From Pantoea deleyi (lineage in GTDB: Bacteria; Pseudomonadota; Gammaproteobacteria; Enterobacterales; Enterobacteriaceae), in NCBI RefSeq assembly GCF_022647325.1, contig NZ_CP071405.1, positions 2,976,001 to 3,040,000 of the forward strand: a stretch of DNA of 64,000 nt, given 5' to 3'. The translations under genes and the position numbers were made by a program. Of this stretch, positions 40,943 through 52,387 are shown piece after piece. Every line of letters starts with the position of its first letter. Within the stretch, counting starts at the first letter, position 1. Below the pieces are notes generated by a model. That model was not told the DNA's origin, searched no databases, and saw only the letters and a list, made by a program, of their open reading frames with translations.

Positions 40943-41274
40943 TTACAGCGCCTTGATAGTGCCTTTAGGCAGCACGGCGGCGACGAAATCACGTTTAATG
41001 ACCACTTCGTTGGTGTCATTCAGCGCAATCGCTACGTAGCCCGTGTCAGAGACCTTTGTCACGCGACCTACCAGGCCACCGCTGGTCAGCACTTCATCAC
41101 CCTTGGAAATAGAGTCCATCAGCTTCTTGTGCTCTTTCGCACGTTTCTGCTGTGGACGCAGGATCATGAAATAGAAAATCAGACCAAACACCACCAGCAT
41201 GATCACCAGAGAATACGGACTTCCCTGAGACGGTGCGCCTGCTGCGGCCACGGCGTCAGAAATGAATAAGCTCA

Positions 41275-41275
<1 letters not shown>
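40943..41275 (-). CDS. yajC: Preprotein translocase accessory subunit YajC
   Basis: This 110-residue single-span membrane protein has a helix at about 20-40 ([21 protein letters not shown]) and a cytoplasmic tail with [21 protein letters not shown]. It forms the SecDFYajC complex. Its start overlaps the tgt stop by one base. Confidence 0.97.
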
Positions 41276-42486
<1,211 letters not shown>

Positions 42487-42501
42487 CTATCGGTTAATAA
42501 A

Positions 42502-43572
42502 TCAGTCGCCCACTTTTTCCAGCGGCGCCTGCGGATTTTTGCTGATAAACATCGCGTCTCCATAACTGAAGAAACGATACTGCTCAGCCACGGCTGCGCG
42601 GTACGCGGCCATGGTGTGCTGGTAACCGGCAAAGGCCGACACCAGCATAATCAGGGTCGATTCGGGCAGGTGGAAATTGGTGATCAGCGCATCGATCACC
42701 TGATACTCATAGCCCGGATAGATAAAAATCTGGGTATCGTCGAAGAACGGTGCAATCAGGGCATCCTGACTCGCTTTGGCGGCGCTCTCCAGCGAACGGA
42801 CGGAGGTGGTGCCAACCGCCACCACCCGGTTGCCGCGCGCTTTACAGGCCAGCACCGCATCGACCACCTCCTGCGGCACTTCGGCATATTCGGCATGCAT
42901 GTGATGCTCTTCGATGGTCTCAACGCGCACCGGCTGGAAGGTGCCCGCGCCGACATGCAGCGTCACAAAGGCCATTTCGACGCCCTTCTCTTTCAGCGCC
43001 TGCAAAAGCGGTTCGTCAAAGTGCAGCCCGGCGGTCGGGGCCGCCACGGCACCCGGACGGGCGCTGTAGACGGTCTGATAGAGCTCGCGGTCCGCCTCTT
43101 CATCCGGACGATCGATATAGGGCGGCAGCGGCATATGGCCGACGCTGCTAAGGATGTCGAGCACGGCGCGATCGTCATCGAACGCAATCTCAAACAGCGC
43201 ATCGTGGCGTGCCACCATGGTCGCTTTCACGCTCTCATCTTCACCCAGCAGCAGCTCAGCACCCGGCTTCGGCGCTTTTGAGGCGCGCACATGGGCCAGC
43301 ACGCGCTTGTCGTCCAGCATGCGCTCAACCAGCATCTCGATCTTGCCGCCGCTGGCTTTACGGCCAAAGACGCGCGCCGGAATCACCCGGGTATTGTTGA
43401 ACACCAGCAGATCACCGGGATTGAGCTTATCCAGCACATCGGTGAACACACCGTGCGACAGGTTACCGCTGGGACCCTCAAGCGACAGCAGACGACAGCC
43501 GCTGCGCTGCGCCTGGGGATAGTGAGCAATCAGGGATTCGGGCAATTCAAAAGCAAAATCGGCGACACGCAT
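42502..43572 (-). CDS. queA: S-adenosylmethionine:tRNA ribosyltransferase-isomerase QueA
   Basis: This 356-residue enzyme transfers the ribosyl of SAM to preQ1-tRNA to give epoxyqueuosine. The start [19 protein letters not shown] at 43572 reproduces the family N terminus; 35 in-frame codons upstream overlap the acpH divergent promoter region. It heads the queA-tgt-yajC-secD-secF run and is divergent from acpH. Confidence 0.97.
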   Translation of the reverse strand: MRVADFAFELPESLIAHYPQAQRSGCRLLSLEGPSGNLSHGVFTDVLDKLNPGDLLVFNNTRVIPARVFGRKASGGKIEMLVERMLDDKRVLAHVRASKAPKPGAELLLGEDESVKATMVARHDALFEIAFDDDRAVLDILSSVGHMPLPPYIDRPDEEADRELYQTVYSARPGAVAAPTAGLHFDEPLLQALKEKGVEMAFVTLHVGAGTFQPVRVETIEEHHMHAEYAEVPQEVVDAVLACKARGNRVVAVGTTSVRSLESAAKASQDALIAPFFDDTQIFIYPGYEYQVIDALITNFHLPESTLIMLVSAFAGYQHTMAAYRAAVAEQYRFFSYGDAMFISKNPQAPLEKVGD

Positions 43573-43675
43573 TGAAATGTTCTTTCTCAGGCAAAAACAG
43601 GCGGCACAGTTTAGCGGAAAATCGACCAATTCTGAACAACTGGCTGCGCAAAGGCAGTTCAGCCTATAATGCGGC

Positions 43676-44257
43676 ATGAACTTTCTTGCTCATCTCCATC
43701 TGGCCCGGCTGGCCGACAGCTCTTTACTCGGCAATTTAATGGCCGACTTCGTGCGGGGTAATCCGCACCAGCAGTGGTCTGCGCCCGTCGCAGACGGCAT
43801 TCTTATGCACCGTCGTCTCGACGTCATGACCGATGCGCTGCCGGAGGTGCGCACCGCCCGCCAGCTGTTCCGGGCAGAAACGTACCGCGTGGCACCGATC
43901 ACCCTGGATGTCATCTGGGACCACTTTCTGGCCCGCCACTGGCAGCAGTTCACGCCTGACCAGACGCTGGCGCAATTTTCCGCCGCCGCCGAGCAGGAGA
44001 TCGTGCCGCAGCTGCGCGATACGCCGCCTGACTTTCAGCACCTTAACGCGGTGATGTGGCGCGAGCGCTGGTTTGAACACTATGCCCAGGCCGGACGGCT
44101 GGAGCGGGTGCTGCACGGCATGGCCAGCCGTCGTCCTCGCCTGGCGGCGCTGCGCGACTCATACCACGATTTCACCCAGCATTACGATCAGCTGGAAGCG
44201 CTGTTTTTCGATTTTTATCCGCGTTTAATGACGCTGGCGACCGATAAAACCCTGTAA
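43676..44257 (+). CDS. acpH: Acyl carrier protein phosphodiesterase AcpH
   Basis: This 193-residue HD-superfamily-like hydrolase removes the 4'-phosphopantetheine prosthetic group from holo-ACP. Family motifs are [10 protein letters not shown] at the N terminus, [10 protein letters not shown] and [13 protein letters not shown]. Position divergent from queA matches E. coli. Confidence 0.94.
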   Translation: MNFLAHLHLARLADSSLLGNLMADFVRGNPHQQWSAPVADGILMHRRLDVMTDALPEVRTARQLFRAETYRVAPITLDVIWDHFLARHWQQFTPDQTLAQFSAAAEQEIVPQLRDTPPDFQHLNAVMWRERWFEHYAQAGRLERVLHGMASRRPRLAALRDSYHDFTQHYDQLEALFFDFYPRLMTLATDKTL

Positions 44258-44462
44258 AACCCGATCCTCTGCTGCCGGTCTGGCGACGGTCCGTTTTTGC
44301 CCGCTGAAAAACCGTCGCCCGCCTCTGCCCCATCTTGCCATTACACCGCATCTGCGGCTTAATGAAGCCTTTCTTAACAGTAATTAAGTTAACATCACAG
44401 CCAGACTGCCTGTTCAGGCGCGCCTTCCGTTCGATAGGGCAAAAAAATCATAAGAGGAAAAG

Positions 44463-45275
44463 ATGTCATCCGCTTCGCATTCTGAAATTGACGCGCGTTA
44501 CCGTTACGCCTGCGACATCGCCCGTGCGGCGGCCAGCCGGGCCTTATCCTGGTATCAGCAGCGTCAGACACTGGTGGTGGAACATAAGAGGGATTTGCAG
44601 GACGTGGTCAGCGAGACCGATCGCAACGTGGAGGCCTTAATCCGGACCTTAATCGCCGAACGGTTTCCGGAGGATGCCGTCTATGGTGAAGAGAGCGGCG
44701 GCGAGGTGCAGGGTGCCCCTTTTATCTGGGTCGTCGATCCGATCGATGGCACCGCCTGCTTCGTCAACGGGCTGCCAAACTGGTGCGTCTCGCTGGCGGT
44801 GGTGTGCGAGGGGGAACCGGTTATCGGCGTGGTCTGCGATCCCAATCATCATGAGCTGTTTCACGCCCGCGCCGGTCAGGGTGCCTGGGTCAATGAACGT
44901 CGCATGGCGGTGCATGGCGCGACCCAGCTGAATGAAGGGCTGCTCGGCATCAGCAATGGCAGCCGGGTGGCGGGCGACGGCGTTTCGCATCTGATTAACG
45001 GGCTGATCGCCCAGGGCGGCATGTTTATCCGCGTGGGTTCCGGCGCGCTGACCAGTGCCTGGGCGGCGGCCGGACGCCTGATTGGTTACTACGAAGCGCA
45101 TATGCACGCCTGGGACGGCCTGCCGGGCATTGTTCTGATGCGCGAGGCCGGCGGTATCACCAACGATTACCTGCGTAACGAGGGGCTGAAAAACGGCAAT
45201 CCGGTGCTGCTGGCTAACGCGACGCTCTATCCACAGATTAAGGCGCTGACCGGCAACAGCGCGCTGGATGAGTAG
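44463..45275 (+). CDS. Inositol monophosphatase-family phosphatase
   Basis: This 270-residue Li+-sensitive-phosphatase-fold enzyme has metal-site motif 1 GEESGG near residue 75, motif 2 DPIDGTACFVNG near 92, and the C-terminal AWDGLPGIVLMREAGG. The last is normally WD-x-AAG, so this is a divergent member. Substrate cannot be assigned; candidates are inositol phosphate, histidinol phosphate or phosphonucleotides. A GAGGAAAAG ribosome site precedes the ATG. The stop codon TAG is directly followed by the ATG of a histidine acid phosphatase, so the two are likely coupled. E. coli has malZ, not these genes, in this gap. Confidence 0.85.
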   Translation: MSSASHSEIDARYRYACDIARAAASRALSWYQQRQTLVVEHKRDLQDVVSETDRNVEALIRTLIAERFPEDAVYGEESGGEVQGAPFIWVVDPIDGTACFVNGLPNWCVSLAVVCEGEPVIGVVCDPNHHELFHARAGQGAWVNERRMAVHGATQLNEGLLGISNGSRVAGDGVSHLINGLIAQGGMFIRVGSGALTSAWAAAGRLIGYYEAHMHAWDGLPGIVLMREAGGITNDYLRNEGLKNGNPVLLANATLYPQIKALTGNSALDE

Positions 45276-46532
45276 ATGACGCTGCCCGCGCTGTACCGCT
45301 GCGCGCTGATCCTCACCTCTCTCTGGCTGGCAAGCCCGGCGGCGCAGGCGGCGACGTATCAGCTGGAGAAAGTGGTCGAACTGAGCCGTCACGGCGTCCG
45401 CCCGCCGACGCCGGGTAACCGCAAAGAGATTGAGGCCGCCAGCGAGCAGCCCTGGACACAGTGGAGTACGGCCGATGGTGAGCTGACCGGTCATGGCTAC
45501 AGCGCGGTGGTCAATAAAGGGCGCTGGGAGGGCGATCACTATCGCCAGCTCGGCCTGCTGACACCCGGCTGTCCGGAGGCGAGCCAGGTCTACGTGCGCG
45601 CCAGTCCGCTGCAGCGCACCCGCGCCACCGGCGCGGCACTGACTGACGGGGCCTTTCCGGGCTGCGGCGTGCCGGTGCATTCCGTGGCGGGAGACGCCGA
45701 TCCGCTGTTTCAGAGCGATAAACTGGCGATCACCCACGGCGACCCGGCTCTGGAGCTGGCCGCTAAACAGCAGAAAGCGGGCGATCTGGCGCGGCTCCGG
45801 CAGCAGCTGCAACCGGCGATTCAGCAGTTGAAAGCCGCCGTCTGTGCGCCCGGCCGTGCCTGCACCTTCTTCGATCAGCCCTGGTCGATCCGGCAGACCC
45901 GCAGCGGCGGCAGTTACGTCTACGGGCTGAGCGCGATGGCGAGCATGGTAGAGACGCTGCGGCTGGGTTACAGCGAAAATCTGCCGTTCGATCAGCTCGC
46001 CTGGGGGCATATCACTTCCGCCGCGCAGATTACCGCGCTGCTGCCCCTGCTGACCGCCAACTACGATCTCAGCAATGATCTCCTCTATCTGGCTCAGCGT
46101 CGCGGCTCAATCCTGCTTAACGCCCTGCTGGAGAGCATCGCCGATGACGATTCGCCCACCCGCTGGTTCATTCTGGTCGCCCACGACACCAATATCGCGA
46201 TGGTGCGCACTCTGATGGGCTTTAGCTGGCAGCTTCCCGGCTATGCACGCGGCAACATCCCGCCCGGCAGCAGTCTGGTGCTGGAGCGCTGGCGTGATAC
46301 CCGCAGCGGCGAACGGTTTTTGCGCCTCTATTTTCAGGCGCAGAGTCTGGATGCGATCCGTCAGCTGCAGCCGGTTGATGAACAACATCCGCTGTTACGT
46401 CAGGAGTGGCATCAGCCCGACTGCAGGGTCACAGAGGTGGGCCTGCTCTGCCCTTATCAATCCACGCTGAATCAGCTGCGCAAACACCTGGATAACCGCG
46501 CTACGCTGCCGGTTTCGGTTATATTGCCCTGA
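45276..46532 (+). CDS. Periplasmic histidine acid phosphatase (AppA/Agp family)
   Basis: This 418-residue phosphatase has an N-terminal signal peptide (cleavage near residue 25, PAAQA-ATYQL). The phosphohistidine motif is SRHGVRPPT with His39, and the proton donor is in AHDTNIAM (His303-Asp304). HDTN is the form seen in AppA phytase, whereas Agp glucose-1-phosphatase has HDSN; the rest of the sequence does not decide between them. It is the second gene after an IMPase-family gene with no spacer. Substrates may be phytate or other phosphomonoesters; export would make it a scavenging enzyme. Confidence 0.88.
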   Translation: MTLPALYRCALILTSLWLASPAAQAATYQLEKVVELSRHGVRPPTPGNRKEIEAASEQPWTQWSTADGELTGHGYSAVVNKGRWEGDHYRQLGLLTPGCPEASQVYVRASPLQRTRATGAALTDGAFPGCGVPVHSVAGDADPLFQSDKLAITHGDPALELAAKQQKAGDLARLRQQLQPAIQQLKAAVCAPGRACTFFDQPWSIRQTRSGGSYVYGLSAMASMVETLRLGYSENLPFDQLAWGHITSAAQITALLPLLTANYDLSNDLLYLAQRRGSILLNALLESIADDDSPTRWFILVAHDTNIAMVRTLMGFSWQLPGYARGNIPPGSSLVLERWRDTRSGERFLRLYFQAQSLDAIRQLQPVDEQHPLLRQEWHQPDCRVTEVGLLCPYQSTLNQLRKHLDNRATLPVSVILP

Positions 46533-47044
46533 GTCTGTGGCTAATCAAATTCAGCCCCTTGCTTCGCGGCGGTCTGAATAAGGTTAACCGCCGTTAATAA
46601 CGTCATTCCGACCTTTTCTTATTTAAAACGCGCTGGCTATCAGCCCTCTCTTTTTTGTTTTACGATAAGTACGTCAATCATCCCTTTATAATTATTTTTT
46701 CCTGTAATTCTTTGAATCTTTCGGCGACTGGTTTCGCCGTTTTTTATTTTCTCTGTCCACTCCACTGCTGTTCAACTCCCGCCCGCCGCGCCCTGCCGCG
46801 CGATTACGCCTGTCCGGCTATCCGGATTCTGCGTCTGTGATAATAATCAGGTAATGAAATAAACGCTTCCGCACAGCGGCGCGAAAATACCCCGCAGATC
46901 GCGAAGCGATAATATTTCTGCGGCGTGTCGTATCGGCTAAAAAATGAAAGGCTGTGCAGGGGATCACAGAAATAACAGAGGATAACGCAGAGGCGGGAAA
47001 TAACCGGATCTGCTCCCCCGGTATCGGGAGAGCAGAACAGAGGA
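46533..47044. other. Gene-free, AT-rich gap (malZ position in E. coli)
   Basis: This stretch of about 510 bp has no convincing gene. The centre (about 46620-46770) is T-rich with a GC-rich patch around 46780-46830. Near its right end, CTGCTCTCCC/GGGGGAGCAG forms a hairpin at about 47008-47038 next to the proY stop, without a T-tract. A 61-codon open frame at 46655 has no ribosome site or recognisable motif and is not called. Confidence 0.5.
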
Positions 47045-48397
47045 TCAACGAGGCTTACGCACCAGCCTGTAGCCTGCCAGCAGCAGCACGATCCACACCA
47101 TACCGACGTAGAGCGAAACGCGGGTATCAGGGAAGTAGCCAATCAGCGCGATAATAAAGCAGAGGAAAGCGACGCCAACGCCAGCCGTCCAGCTGCCGCC
47201 AGGCAGGGCAAAGTGCAGCTTGCTGGCCGCCTCTTTGCCGATTTTGCGACGAAACGCTATCTGCGACAGCAGAATCATGATCCAGACCCACACCGTTGCG
47301 AAGGTCGCCAGGGACGCAATGACCAGGAACACTTTTTCCGGCATCAGGTAGTTAAGGTAGACGGCGATCAGCATGGCGAACATCATCACCACCACCGTCA
47401 CCCACGGAATGCCGCGCGAAGAGACTTTCATAAAGATCTTCGGCGCATGACCCTGCTGTGCCATCCCGTGCAGCATTCGGCCCACGCCAAACACATCGCT
47501 GTTAATGGCCGAGAGCGAGGCCGTCAGCACCACGAAATTGAGGATGGAAGCCGCTGCCGCGATCCCCAGATGCTGGAAGGTCAGAACAAACGGGCTGCCC
47601 GCAGTGCCAACCTGATTCCACGGATAGATCGACATAATCACAAACAGTGTGCCGACGTAGAACACCAGGATGCGCCAGGGTACGGAGTTAATCGCACGCG
47701 GAATAGACTTCTCCGGATCTTTCGCTTCACCGGCGGTGATACCGATAATCTCAATGCCGCCATAGGCAAACATCACCATCTGCAGCGACAGCAGCATCCC
47801 CACCACGCCGTGCGCGAAGAAGCCGCCGTTAGTCCAGAGATTGTGGATGCCGGTCGGCTGACCGCCATTGCCGATCCCCCAGATGATCATGCCAAAACCG
47901 GCCAGAATCATCACGATGATGGTGGCAACTTTGAAGAAGGAGAACCAGAACTCCACCTCGCCGAACACCTTCACGCTCATCAGGTTGACCGCGCCGATGA
48001 TCAGCACCACGCTCAGCACCCAAATCCAGTGCGGCACCTCAGGGAACCAGACGCCCATATAGATGCCGAAAGCGGTAACATCCGCTATCGCCACAATCAG
48101 GATTTCGAAACAGTATGTCCAGCCGGTGATGTAGCCCGCCATCGGCCCCAGGTAGTCCTGCGCGTAGCGGGAGAAGGAGCTGGCCTGGGGGTTGTTCACT
48201 GACATCTCACCCAGTGCGCGCATGATGATGTAAGCCACTGCCCCGCCGATGATATAGGCGAGCAGCACGCTCGGTCCGGCCATTTTTATCGCATCAGCGG
48301 AACCGTAAAACAGCCCGGTGCCAATCGCCGATCCCAGTGCCATAAAGCGGATATGGCGCGTGCTCAGTCCGCGTTTGAGCTTGTTGGTTTCTTGCAT
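47045..48397 (-). CDS. proY: Proline-specific permease ProY (APC family)
   Basis: This 450-residue amino-acid/polyamine/cation family permease has twelve transmembrane helices. It starts [37 protein letters not shown] and contains the substrate motif GSAIGTGLF at residues 23-31. Position downstream of brnQ identifies ProY. Specificity rests on orthology. A terminator separates it from brnQ. Confidence 0.9.
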   Translation of the reverse strand: MQETNKLKRGLSTRHIRFMALGSAIGTGLFYGSADAIKMAGPSVLLAYIIGGAVAYIIMRALGEMSVNNPQASSFSRYAQDYLGPMAGYITGWTYCFEILIVAIADVTAFGIYMGVWFPEVPHWIWVLSVVLIIGAVNLMSVKVFGEVEFWFSFFKVATIIVMILAGFGMIIWGIGNGGQPTGIHNLWTNGGFFAHGVVGMLLSLQMVMFAYGGIEIIGITAGEAKDPEKSIPRAINSVPWRILVFYVGTLFVIMSIYPWNQVGTAGSPFVLTFQHLGIAAAASILNFVVLTASLSAINSDVFGVGRMLHGMAQQGHAPKIFMKVSSRGIPWVTVVVMMFAMLIAVYLNYLMPEKVFLVIASLATFATVWVWIMILLSQIAFRRKIGKEAASKLHFALPGGSWTAGVGVAFLCFIIALIGYFPDTRVSLYVGMVWIVLLLAGYRLVRKPR

Positions 48398-48419
48398 AAC
48401 AACCTGTACCTGTGAAATG

Positions 48420-48447
48420 AAAAAACCACGGGCAAGCCCGTGGTTAA
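48420..48447 (-). terminator. Intrinsic terminator of brnQ
   Basis: On the minus strand CCACGGGC/GCCCGTGG with a 2-nt loop is followed by TTTTTTC. It starts about 22 bp past the brnQ stop and lies 23-50 bp upstream of the proY start, so proY likely has its own promoter or receives read-through. Confidence 0.82.
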
Positions 48448-48467
48448 AGAAGAATCAGCGCTCTCTG

Positions 48468-49787
48468 TTACGAGTGAACGGCAACCTGTTCAGGTCCCTT
48501 CACCCGGTCGACAACAGCGGCAATCAGCAGCATCACCAGCGACGGCGGCAGCCAGGCGAGACCCTGGTCGGCCAGCGGCAGATGCTGACTGAAAGCGGGC
48601 AGCATATCTTTAAACCCGGTGGTTTTAATCGCATCAACAATGCCAAACAGCAGGCTGACCAGCATCGCCGGTGCGATAATCCGGCTGCTTTTGTTCCACC
48701 AGTTCAGGGTGAAACTCAGCACGACCAGCACGATACAGGGCGGATAGATCGCCGTCAGTACCGGGATGGAGATCTGAATCAGGTGGCTCAGGCCGAGGTT
48801 CGACACCACCATTGAGAACAGACCCAGAATAAATACCAGCGTTTTATACGACAATGGCAGGTATTGCGCAAAAAATTCCGCACAGGCACAGGTCAGGCCC
48901 ACAGCGGTCACCATACAGGCGACGAAGATCAGCGCGGCCAGGAAGAAGCTGCCCATATCACCAAAGGTGTGCTGAACATAGGCATGCAGGATCGCGGCGC
49001 CGTTGGCGTTTTGATCCACCAGCGCGCCACTGCCTGCCCCCAGTTTGAACAGGCAGAGGTAGACCAGCGTCAGGCCCAGACCGGCGATCAGGCCCGCCAG
49101 CACGGTATAGCGGGTCAGCAGCGCCGCATTTTCCACGCCACGGGAGCGGGCCGCGTTCACAATCACGATGCCGAAGACCAGGGCGCCCAGGGTATCCATG
49201 GTCAGATAACCATTAACGAAACCGCTGGAGAAGGCCGCGCGCTGATAGTCGGCGGTCGCCGTAATGGTTCCGCCTGCCGGCCAGAGCAGCGCGGCCACAC
49301 CGAGCACGGTCAGGGCGATAATTTTCAGCGGTGCCAGGAAATGGCCCACGGTATCCAGCAGTTTGCCGGGATAGAGCGACACGCCAATGACCAGCACGAA
49401 GTAGATCAGGCTGTAGATAAACAGCGGCAGCGGGCCTTCACCGGTCAGCGGGGCGATCCCCATCTCAAAAGAGACCGTCGCGGTGCGCGGGGTGGCAAAC
49501 AGCGGCCCAACAGCCAGATAGCAGACGGTCGCCAGCACGATGCCCGCCACTTTGCCAATCGGGGTGCTGAGCGCATCCACGCCGCCGCCCACACGGGCCA
49601 GCGCGATCACGGTCATAACGGGCAGGCCGACAGCGGTCAGCAGGAAGCCTATTGCGGCAGTCCAGACGTGTTCACCAGACTGAATACCAACCATAGGCGG
49701 GAAAATGATGTTACCCGCGCCAACGAACAGGGCAAATGTCATAAAGCCCAGCGCGAGAATGTCCTTCGAAGTTAAACGATGTGTCAT
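48468..49787 (-). CDS. brnQ: Branched-chain amino acid:cation symporter BrnQ
   Basis: This 439-residue LIVCS-family transporter has twelve transmembrane helices and begins [31 protein letters not shown], matching E. coli BrnQ in length and sequence. It imports Leu, Ile and Val with a cation. The ATG at 49787 is chosen for this N terminus; upstream in-frame codons are unconserved. Inserted genes (pstS-like and metE-like) separate it from phoR, its immediate neighbour in E. coli. Confidence 0.96.
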   Translation of the reverse strand: MTHRLTSKDILALGFMTFALFVGAGNIIFPPMVGIQSGEHVWTAAIGFLLTAVGLPVMTVIALARVGGGVDALSTPIGKVAGIVLATVCYLAVGPLFATPRTATVSFEMGIAPLTGEGPLPLFIYSLIYFVLVIGVSLYPGKLLDTVGHFLAPLKIIALTVLGVAALLWPAGGTITATADYQRAAFSSGFVNGYLTMDTLGALVFGIVIVNAARSRGVENAALLTRYTVLAGLIAGLGLTLVYLCLFKLGAGSGALVDQNANGAAILHAYVQHTFGDMGSFFLAALIFVACMVTAVGLTCACAEFFAQYLPLSYKTLVFILGLFSMVVSNLGLSHLIQISIPVLTAIYPPCIVLVVLSFTLNWWNKSSRIIAPAMLVSLLFGIVDAIKTTGFKDMLPAFSQHLPLADQGLAWLPPSLVMLLIAAVVDRVKGPEQVAVHS

Positions 49788-50133
49788 ACGGCCTGTCACT
49801 GATGTTGCGGTGGAAGTTGAGTTTGTGTTGTCCCCCTCGCTGCGTCTGAACCGCGACGACTGACACGGGCAGAGCACGGTGTCCGTCACGGGCTGGCGCG
49901 CAGGTGGTTTAATCTGCTGTTATTCTGGTTACAGAGGGGTGATTCGACAACGGCGCTAAGTAAAACGTTTATAGCGGTGAAAGGCAATACGGGATCGGAA
50001 AACCAGAAGGTTATCCCGCCATTTTTCCAAAAGGCAGAGGATAGCGTTAATTTTTGCAGCAGGCACACCAGATGATGTGCCTGGAAAGTCGCCAGGGCGT
50101 GAGAAATCCCCGCATAAACTCCCGTTCAGATAC
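49788..50133. other. Regulatory gap upstream of brnQ
   Basis: This region of about 345 bp between brnQ and the terminator of the MetE-like gene has no gene-like open frame with a ribosome site. It should hold the brnQ promoter and leader. No leucine/isoleucine/valine-rich leader peptide or attenuator was recognised. Confidence 0.4.
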
Positions 50134-50158
50134 ACAAAAGGCGCGTTTTACGCGCCTG
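50134..50158 (-). terminator. Intrinsic terminator of the MetE-like gene
   Basis: On the minus strand GGCGCGT/ACGCGCC forms a 7-bp stem with a 3-nt loop, followed by TTTTGTG. It starts 20 bp past the stop at 50178. Confidence 0.72.
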
Positions 50159-50177
50159 TCTGCACAACGTTACAGCC

Positions 50178-51284
50178 CTACCAGACCTGTTTCGCGATAT
50201 CGACTACTAAACGGATCTTCTGCCACTGCTCGGCTTCGCTCAGGCTGTTGCCCTCCTCCGTCGAGGCAAAACCGCACTGCGGGCTGAGGCAGATCTGATC
50301 CAGACTGACATACTGCGCCGCCTCCTCCAGCCGGATTTTCACCTGCGCCGGATCCTCCAGTTCACCCACCTTGGTGGTGATCAGCCCCAGTACCACCTGC
50401 TGATGGCCGGGCCTGATAAACTGCAGTGGCTCGAAGCCGCCGGAGCGGGCGTTGTCATACTCCAGGAAGAACGCATCCACGTTGACGCGGCCGAACAGGA
50501 TCTCCGCCACCGGTCCGTAGCCCCCCTCTGAAATCCACGTGGAGCGGAAATTGCCGCGACAGACATGCAGGCCCACGGTCAGGTCGGCAGGCTTATCTTC
50601 CAGCGCGGTATTCAGCACCTGAGCATACGTCTGCGCCAGCTGCTCCGGATCGTCGCCGCGCGCCCGGATATCGCGCTTCTGATCCTCAGAACAGAGGTAA
50701 GCCCAGACGGTGTCGTCCAGCTGCAGATAGCGGCAGCCCGCGTCATAAAACGCTCTGATGGCCGCTTTGTAGGTCTGCGCCAGATCGCTGAAGTAGTCGG
50801 CCAGGTCCGGATAAACCTCCGCGTCGATGACTTTGCGGCCGCCACGGAAGTGCAGCACGCTGGGGCTGGGAATGGTCATCTTCGGCACCGCATCGCCGGC
50901 AATGCTCTGCAGGAAGCGGAAATGGTCGAGCATCGGGTGATCCGCCGGGAAGCCCAGCTTGCCGACCACTTTCACGCCGTGCGCTTTGGTCTGCACGCCA
51001 TTAAACTGAATGCCCTGCTCCGCCTCATAACGCTCAACGCCCTGCAGGCCATAGAAGAAGTCGAAGTGCCACCAGCCGCGACGAAACTCGCCATCCGTGA
51101 CCACCTTCAGGCCGTTTTCACGCTGTTTCGCGACCACATCGCGGATCGCCGCATCTTCGACCTCACGCAGCGCAGCGGCAGCGATCTCACCGGCGGCAAA
51201 CTGTTCGCGCGCCTGTTTGATGGCGGCAGGTCGCAGGAAGCTGCCGACGGTGTCGGCACGGAACGGGGCGGTTTCTCTTTGCAT
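50178..51284 (-). CDS. Short MetE-like (YxjG/YxjH-type) cobalamin-independent methyltransferase
   Basis: This 368-residue protein is related to the C-terminal catalytic half of MetE and to B. subtilis YxjG/YxjH. It has DTVGSFLRPAAI at the N terminus. Zinc-ligand motifs are LHVCRGN near residue 237 (His, Cys) and SPQCGFAST near 335 (Cys). The ATG at 51284 has AGGAG seven bases upstream; a GTG two codons earlier lacks spacing. Such short proteins lack the folate-binding N-terminal domain, so the methyl donor is uncertain. It may remake methionine from homocysteine. E. coli has no gene here. Confidence 0.88.
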   Translation of the reverse strand: MQRETAPFRADTVGSFLRPAAIKQAREQFAAGEIAAAALREVEDAAIRDVVAKQRENGLKVVTDGEFRRGWWHFDFFYGLQGVERYEAEQGIQFNGVQTKAHGVKVVGKLGFPADHPMLDHFRFLQSIAGDAVPKMTIPSPSVLHFRGGRKVIDAEVYPDLADYFSDLAQTYKAAIRAFYDAGCRYLQLDDTVWAYLCSEDQKRDIRARGDDPEQLAQTYAQVLNTALEDKPADLTVGLHVCRGNFRSTWISEGGYGPVAEILFGRVNVDAFFLEYDNARSGGFEPLQFIRPGHQQVVLGLITTKVGELEDPAQVKIRLEEAAQYVSLDQICLSPQCGFASTEEGNSLSEAEQWQKIRLVVDIAKQVW

Positions 51285-51447
51285 GATCACTCCTTTCTCG
51301 CCTGCCGGTAATGACGGCAGGAAATAGTTGCATTCTGATATAAATAGCCATCTGGATGGCTAAATGTCTGCGCACAGAGTGGCACGCACGGGACGCCGCT
51401 GCAACTGAAGAAAATTCAGCGATGATGAAATTAATTCATGTTCGGGG

Positions 51448-52368
51448 TTATTTCAGGGAGGCCTGCGCCTGAGCGATCTGACTTTCCGACAGCGGCAGAT
51501 AACCGGCCTCGCTGACGCGCCGCTGTCCCTGCACCGAGAGCACCTGCTGCAGAAAGGCCGCCACCAGCGGCGGCAGCGGTTTACCGGGCGCTTTATTGAC
51601 GTAGAGGTAGAGCGGACGCGCCCAGGGGTAACGGCCGCTGCGGATGGCGTCGGCATCCGGAACGATCGCCTGTCCCTGATCGCTGCTCACCGCCAGCATT
51701 TTTACGCCGCTGAGGTGAAAGCCGAAACTGGCGTAGCCAATGCTGCGTGGATTGCCGGCGACGGCCTGCACCACCGCGGCCGAGCCAGGAAACTCCGCGA
51801 CGTCGCTGCGGAAATCGCCCCGGCACAGCGCCTGCTGCTTGAAAAATCCCCAGGTGCCGGAGGCGGAGTTGCGGCCATAGCGCTGAATCGGGCGGCTGCG
51901 CCACTGCGCCCCGGTCAGGCCGAGATCGCCCCAGCGCAGCGGCACATCGCGTGCGCCGCACAGGCGGGTCACCGAGAAGATGGCGTCGAGCTGACGCGGC
52001 GCAATCTGCTGCAGCGGGTTGCGCTGATTGACCACCACCACCAGCGCATCCATCGCCACCGGTACGGCCAGCGGCGGATAGCCGTAGCGCGCCTCGAAGG
52101 CCTGGCGTTCATCGGCCTGCATCGGGCGGCTCATCGGCCCCAGCTGCGCCGCCCCCGCCGCCAGCGCGGTCGGGGCGGTCGAAGAGCCGGAGGCCTGCAC
52201 CTGCACGTTAACGCCCGGCACCTGACGGCTGAAATCTTCGCTCCACAGCGTCATCAGATAGCCGAGCGTATCGGAGCCCACGCTGCTGAGGTTACCGGCG
52301 AGCGGGCCGGGCTGGGCGATCGCCAGGCCCGGCAGCAGTGTCATGAACAGTAAAAGAAGGAGGCGCAT
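51448..52368 (-). CDS. PstS-like phosphate-binding protein downstream of phoR
   Basis: This 306-residue periplasmic substrate-binding protein has a signal peptide (MRLLLLLFMTLLPGLAIA) and PstS-type segments: VGSDTLGYLM, the anion-loop ASGSSTAPTAL, and RNSASGTWGFF near the middle. An in-frame start at 52401 would add 11 residues and overlap phoR by 14 bp; neither start has a strong ribosome site, so the start is uncertain. It lies 20 bp past the phoR stop on the same strand and is probably part of a phoB-phoR-pstS-like transcript. No permease genes are adjacent, so it is either an extra binding protein for Pst or a regulatory partner. Confidence 0.85.
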   Translation of the reverse strand: MRLLLLLFMTLLPGLAIAQPGPLAGNLSSVGSDTLGYLMTLWSEDFSRQVPGVNVQVQASGSSTAPTALAAGAAQLGPMSRPMQADERQAFEARYGYPPLAVPVAMDALVVVVNQRNPLQQIAPRQLDAIFSVTRLCGARDVPLRWGDLGLTGAQWRSRPIQRYGRNSASGTWGFFKQQALCRGDFRSDVAEFPGSAAVVQAVAGNPRSIGYASFGFHLSGVKMLAVSSDQGQAIVPDADAIRSGRYPWARPLYLYVNKAPGKPLPPLVAAFLQQVLSVQGQRRVSEAGYLPLSESQIAQAQASLK

Positions 52369-52387
52369 CAGCAAGATCCGGCGGCGA

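Noticed and set aside
44649..46010. Open frame of 453 codons antisense to the IMPase and acid phosphatase genes
   Set aside because: Both opposite-strand genes have clear catalytic motifs; the antisense frame has none and is Arg/Gln-biased as expected for a shadow in GC-rich DNA.
46655..46840. 61-codon open frame in the gap after the acid phosphatase gene
   Set aside because: No ribosome-binding site, no conserved motif, and composition of non-coding AT-rich DNA.
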